DNA of 64,000 bases from Spirochaetota bacterium. GTDB taxonomy: Bacteria; Spirochaetota; UBA4802; JAFGDQ01. Where the stretch lies: the NCBI GenBank assembly GCA_034190085.1, contig JAXHTS010000054.1, positions 1 to 64,000 of the forward strand, in the 5' to 3' direction. Under the pieces are notes generated by a model. That model was not told the DNA's origin. It saw nothing but the letters and a program-made list of their open reading frames with translations, and ran no database searches. A program made the position numbers and the translations under genes. Shown here one piece after another: positions 62,768 to 64,000 of this stretch (within the stretch, counting starts at the first letter, position 1; every line of letters starts with the position of its first letter).

Positions 62768-63525
62768 TAGACATACTCATACCCGCCTTTTTGATATCCC
62801 TAATTTTATTGGGTATTCATTCATATTTTGGAATCAGAATTATTCAGCGAAATATAATCTTCACCGACCTTGCAATAGGACAGATGGCTGCATTGGGGGC
62901 AGCCATCTCCCTTCTGCTGTTTCATGGAGAATATGTATACTTATTGTCGCTTTTCTTCTCTATCGCCACAGGTCTTTTAATATCTTTTATTTCAAAGAGA
63001 TCGCAATACCTTGAAGCAGTGATCGGTCTTCTCTATGCGCTTGGCCTATCTGGTGTATTCATTCTGCTATCAAAGTCGGCTCACGGAATGGAGGAGTTCC
63101 AAAACCTGATGGCCTATGACATCCTTTTTACTAACATCAATGACGTATACAAAACAGCCGTTATATACGCATGTTTAGGAGGGTTTATCTATTTATTTGA
63201 GAGAAAGACTTCGGGTAATCTAAAGAATCTGCTCTTTTTTCTGACCTTTGCTGTAACAGTTACAAGCTCTGTTAGAATGGCGGGAGTGCTTGTTGTATTC
63301 GCTATTCTTCTTGCGCCTGCTTTTATTGCAGTGCAGATTTCTACCTTGAATCGAATGCCTGCTGTTATTCATAACTATACCCTGATAACGGCATGGATAA
63401 TCGGTATTGTTCTGAATATAATAGCCATAACGATTTCATTCTATGGCGATTTTCCTACCGGATATACAATTGTCTTTGTGAATGCTTTTACAGCAGTAAC
63501 AGCTTCATTTATTAAGCAAAAATGA
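62764..63525 (+). CDS. Metal ABC-transporter permease, ZnuB-like
   Basis: A 253-residue ABC-3 family permease with about eight hydrophobic segments, for example IPAFLISLILLGIHSYFGIR, VIGLLYALGLSGVFILLS and GVLVVFAILLAPAFIAVQIS. It overlaps the binding protein gene, so they form a unit. No ATPase gene (ZnuC) follows before the recombinase, and none precedes the cluster, so the ATPase must be supplied in trans. Confidence 0.9.
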   Translation: MIDILIPAFLISLILLGIHSYFGIRIIQRNIIFTDLAIGQMAALGAAISLLLFHGEYVYLLSLFFSIATGLLISFISKRSQYLEAVIGLLYALGLSGVFILLSKSAHGMEEFQNLMAYDILFTNINDVYKTAVIYACLGGFIYLFERKTSGNLKNLLFFLTFAVTVTSSVRMAGVLVVFAILLAPAFIAVQISTLNRMPAVIHNYTLITAWIIGIVLNIIAITISFYGDFPTGYTIVFVNAFTAVTASFIKQK

Positions 63526-63584
63526 ATGGTCTACAAACAACTAGTCATAGACCAGAGGTAGAAAAGTTGTATGATGTACTTCAT

Positions 63585-63710
63585 TCAATGTTTTATTTCT
63601 TCATGAAGTTCCTGAATTTCACATATGTGTGATTGCGGAGATTGAAGCGCTCCAATTGATAAACATCTCATAGCCCGTTTTTCATATTCCTCATTATTAT
63701 AATCATCCAT
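63585..63710 (-). CDS. Short frame downstream of the recombinase
   Basis: 41 residues: MDDYNNEEYEKRAMRCLSIG and on to HEEIKH. An open frame extends upstream without a clear start. It is polar and coding-like but has no known family. It lies 60 bases after the recombinase stop and could be its companion or a remnant. Confidence 0.3.
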   Translation of the reverse strand: MDDYNNEEYEKRAMRCLSIGALQSPQSHICEIQELHEEIKH

Positions 63711-63772
63711 TAATTTATAATTAACAATTGACCAACTTTCAGTTATTTTATTTATTATATTACCAACCAGTT

Positions 63773-64000
63773 CTATATAAAATCCATAGGGCTTCTTACA
63801 CCTAATTTATTTTTTTGAGCAACATGAGTATAAATCATGGTTGTCTGCAAATTAGAATGCCCTAACAACTCCTGAACTGTCCTGATATCGTACCCACTCT
63901 CAATTAGATGAGTGGCAAAGCTGTGGCGCAGCGTATGCACTGAGGCGTTTTTAGTGATACCTGATTTGATAACAGCATTTTTAAACGCCCTTTGCAATGA
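63773..64000 (-). CDS. Tyrosine recombinase, integron-integrase-like (C-terminal part)
   Basis: The last 75 residues; the gene starts beyond the window. The catalytic box is [20 protein letters not shown] (His-x-x-Arg), then [16 protein letters not shown], with His and the nucleophile Tyr in MIYTHV. It ends [12 protein letters not shown]. GVRSPxD after TTMIYTHV is typical of integron integrases (IntI-like) and their chromosomal relatives. Whether it is a true IntI needs the extra domain upstream, outside the window. Confidence 0.85.
   Translation of the reverse strand, partial: SLQRAFKNAVIKSGITKNASVHTLRHSFATHLIESGYDIRTVQELLGHSNLQTTMIYTHVAQKNKLGVRSPMDFI

Noticed and set aside
1-64000. CRISPR array or prophage
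   Set aside because: No regularly spaced direct repeats and no capsid, portal or terminase-like genes were seen.

Overview
The window is AT-rich bacterial chromosome, mostly housekeeping genes with one decayed accessory island. Several exported proteins have lipoprotein-type signal peptides with relaxed lipoboxes, there are outer-membrane-type proteins, and there is a sigma-54 regulator. This points to a diderm bacterium. A deep-branching or Spirochaetota-like lineage is a guess only; no rRNA is present to settle it.

Layout. 0-2.7 kb: a broken IS1182-like transposase abutting a truncated ECF sigma factor gene. 2.7-5.8 kb: trpE and a fused trpGD. 5.8-12.4 kb: CoA-transferase, purM, a TlpA-like thioredoxin, tadA, tRNA-Arg(ACG), two tRNA-Ser and a MaoC hydratase. 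12.7-15.7 kb: a lipoprotein alpha/beta hydrolase behind a textbook sigma-54 promoter, facing an inhibitory-type serpin. 16.2-18.7 kb: purN and typA. 18.8-22.9 kb: a decayed toxin-antitoxin island (MNT/HEPN, PIN plus small partner, DUF2283, ParE/RelE plus antitoxin) with duplicated gene tails. 23.1-25.5 kb: a PKD/LamG lipoprotein and a CsgG-like protein. 26.9-33.4 kb: ilvD, engB, glcD-like, mtnP, rpmE and rho. 34.6-42 kb: dapA-dapB with an odd CBS-PAS-Fis regulator, a lipoprotein, hypA, a MoaB/Mog protein, rsmG and mnmG. 42.1-44.1 kb: a metal-chelatase gene that reads as ChlI in one frame and as a fused ChlD when shifted -1 at a run of ten A. 44.4-49 kb: a DprE2/DprE1-like pair, a DraG-like hydrolase and lysA. 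49.2-60 kb: a signalling block (CheR, REC-HD-GYP, a 1481-residue hybrid kinase, REC-GGDEF, a sigma-54 activator, YibE/F). 60.2-63.5 kb: a metal (probably zinc) uptake cluster without an ATPase gene. The window ends inside an integron-integrase-like tyrosine recombinase.

How genes fit together. dapA, dapB and lysA are three diaminopimelate/lysine steps in two places. purM and purN are two purine steps. trpE and trpGD cover the first two tryptophan steps, with the later genes elsewhere. The HD-GYP and GGDEF regulators have near-identical receiver domains and flank the hybrid kinase, suggesting one phosphorelay that both degrades and makes cyclic-di-GMP. The strongest unusual signal is the recoded chelatase gene. 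Next come the sigma-54 promoter, the tRNA-Arg(ACG)/tadA adjacency, the CBS-PAS-Fis regulator and the mosaic toxin-antitoxin island.
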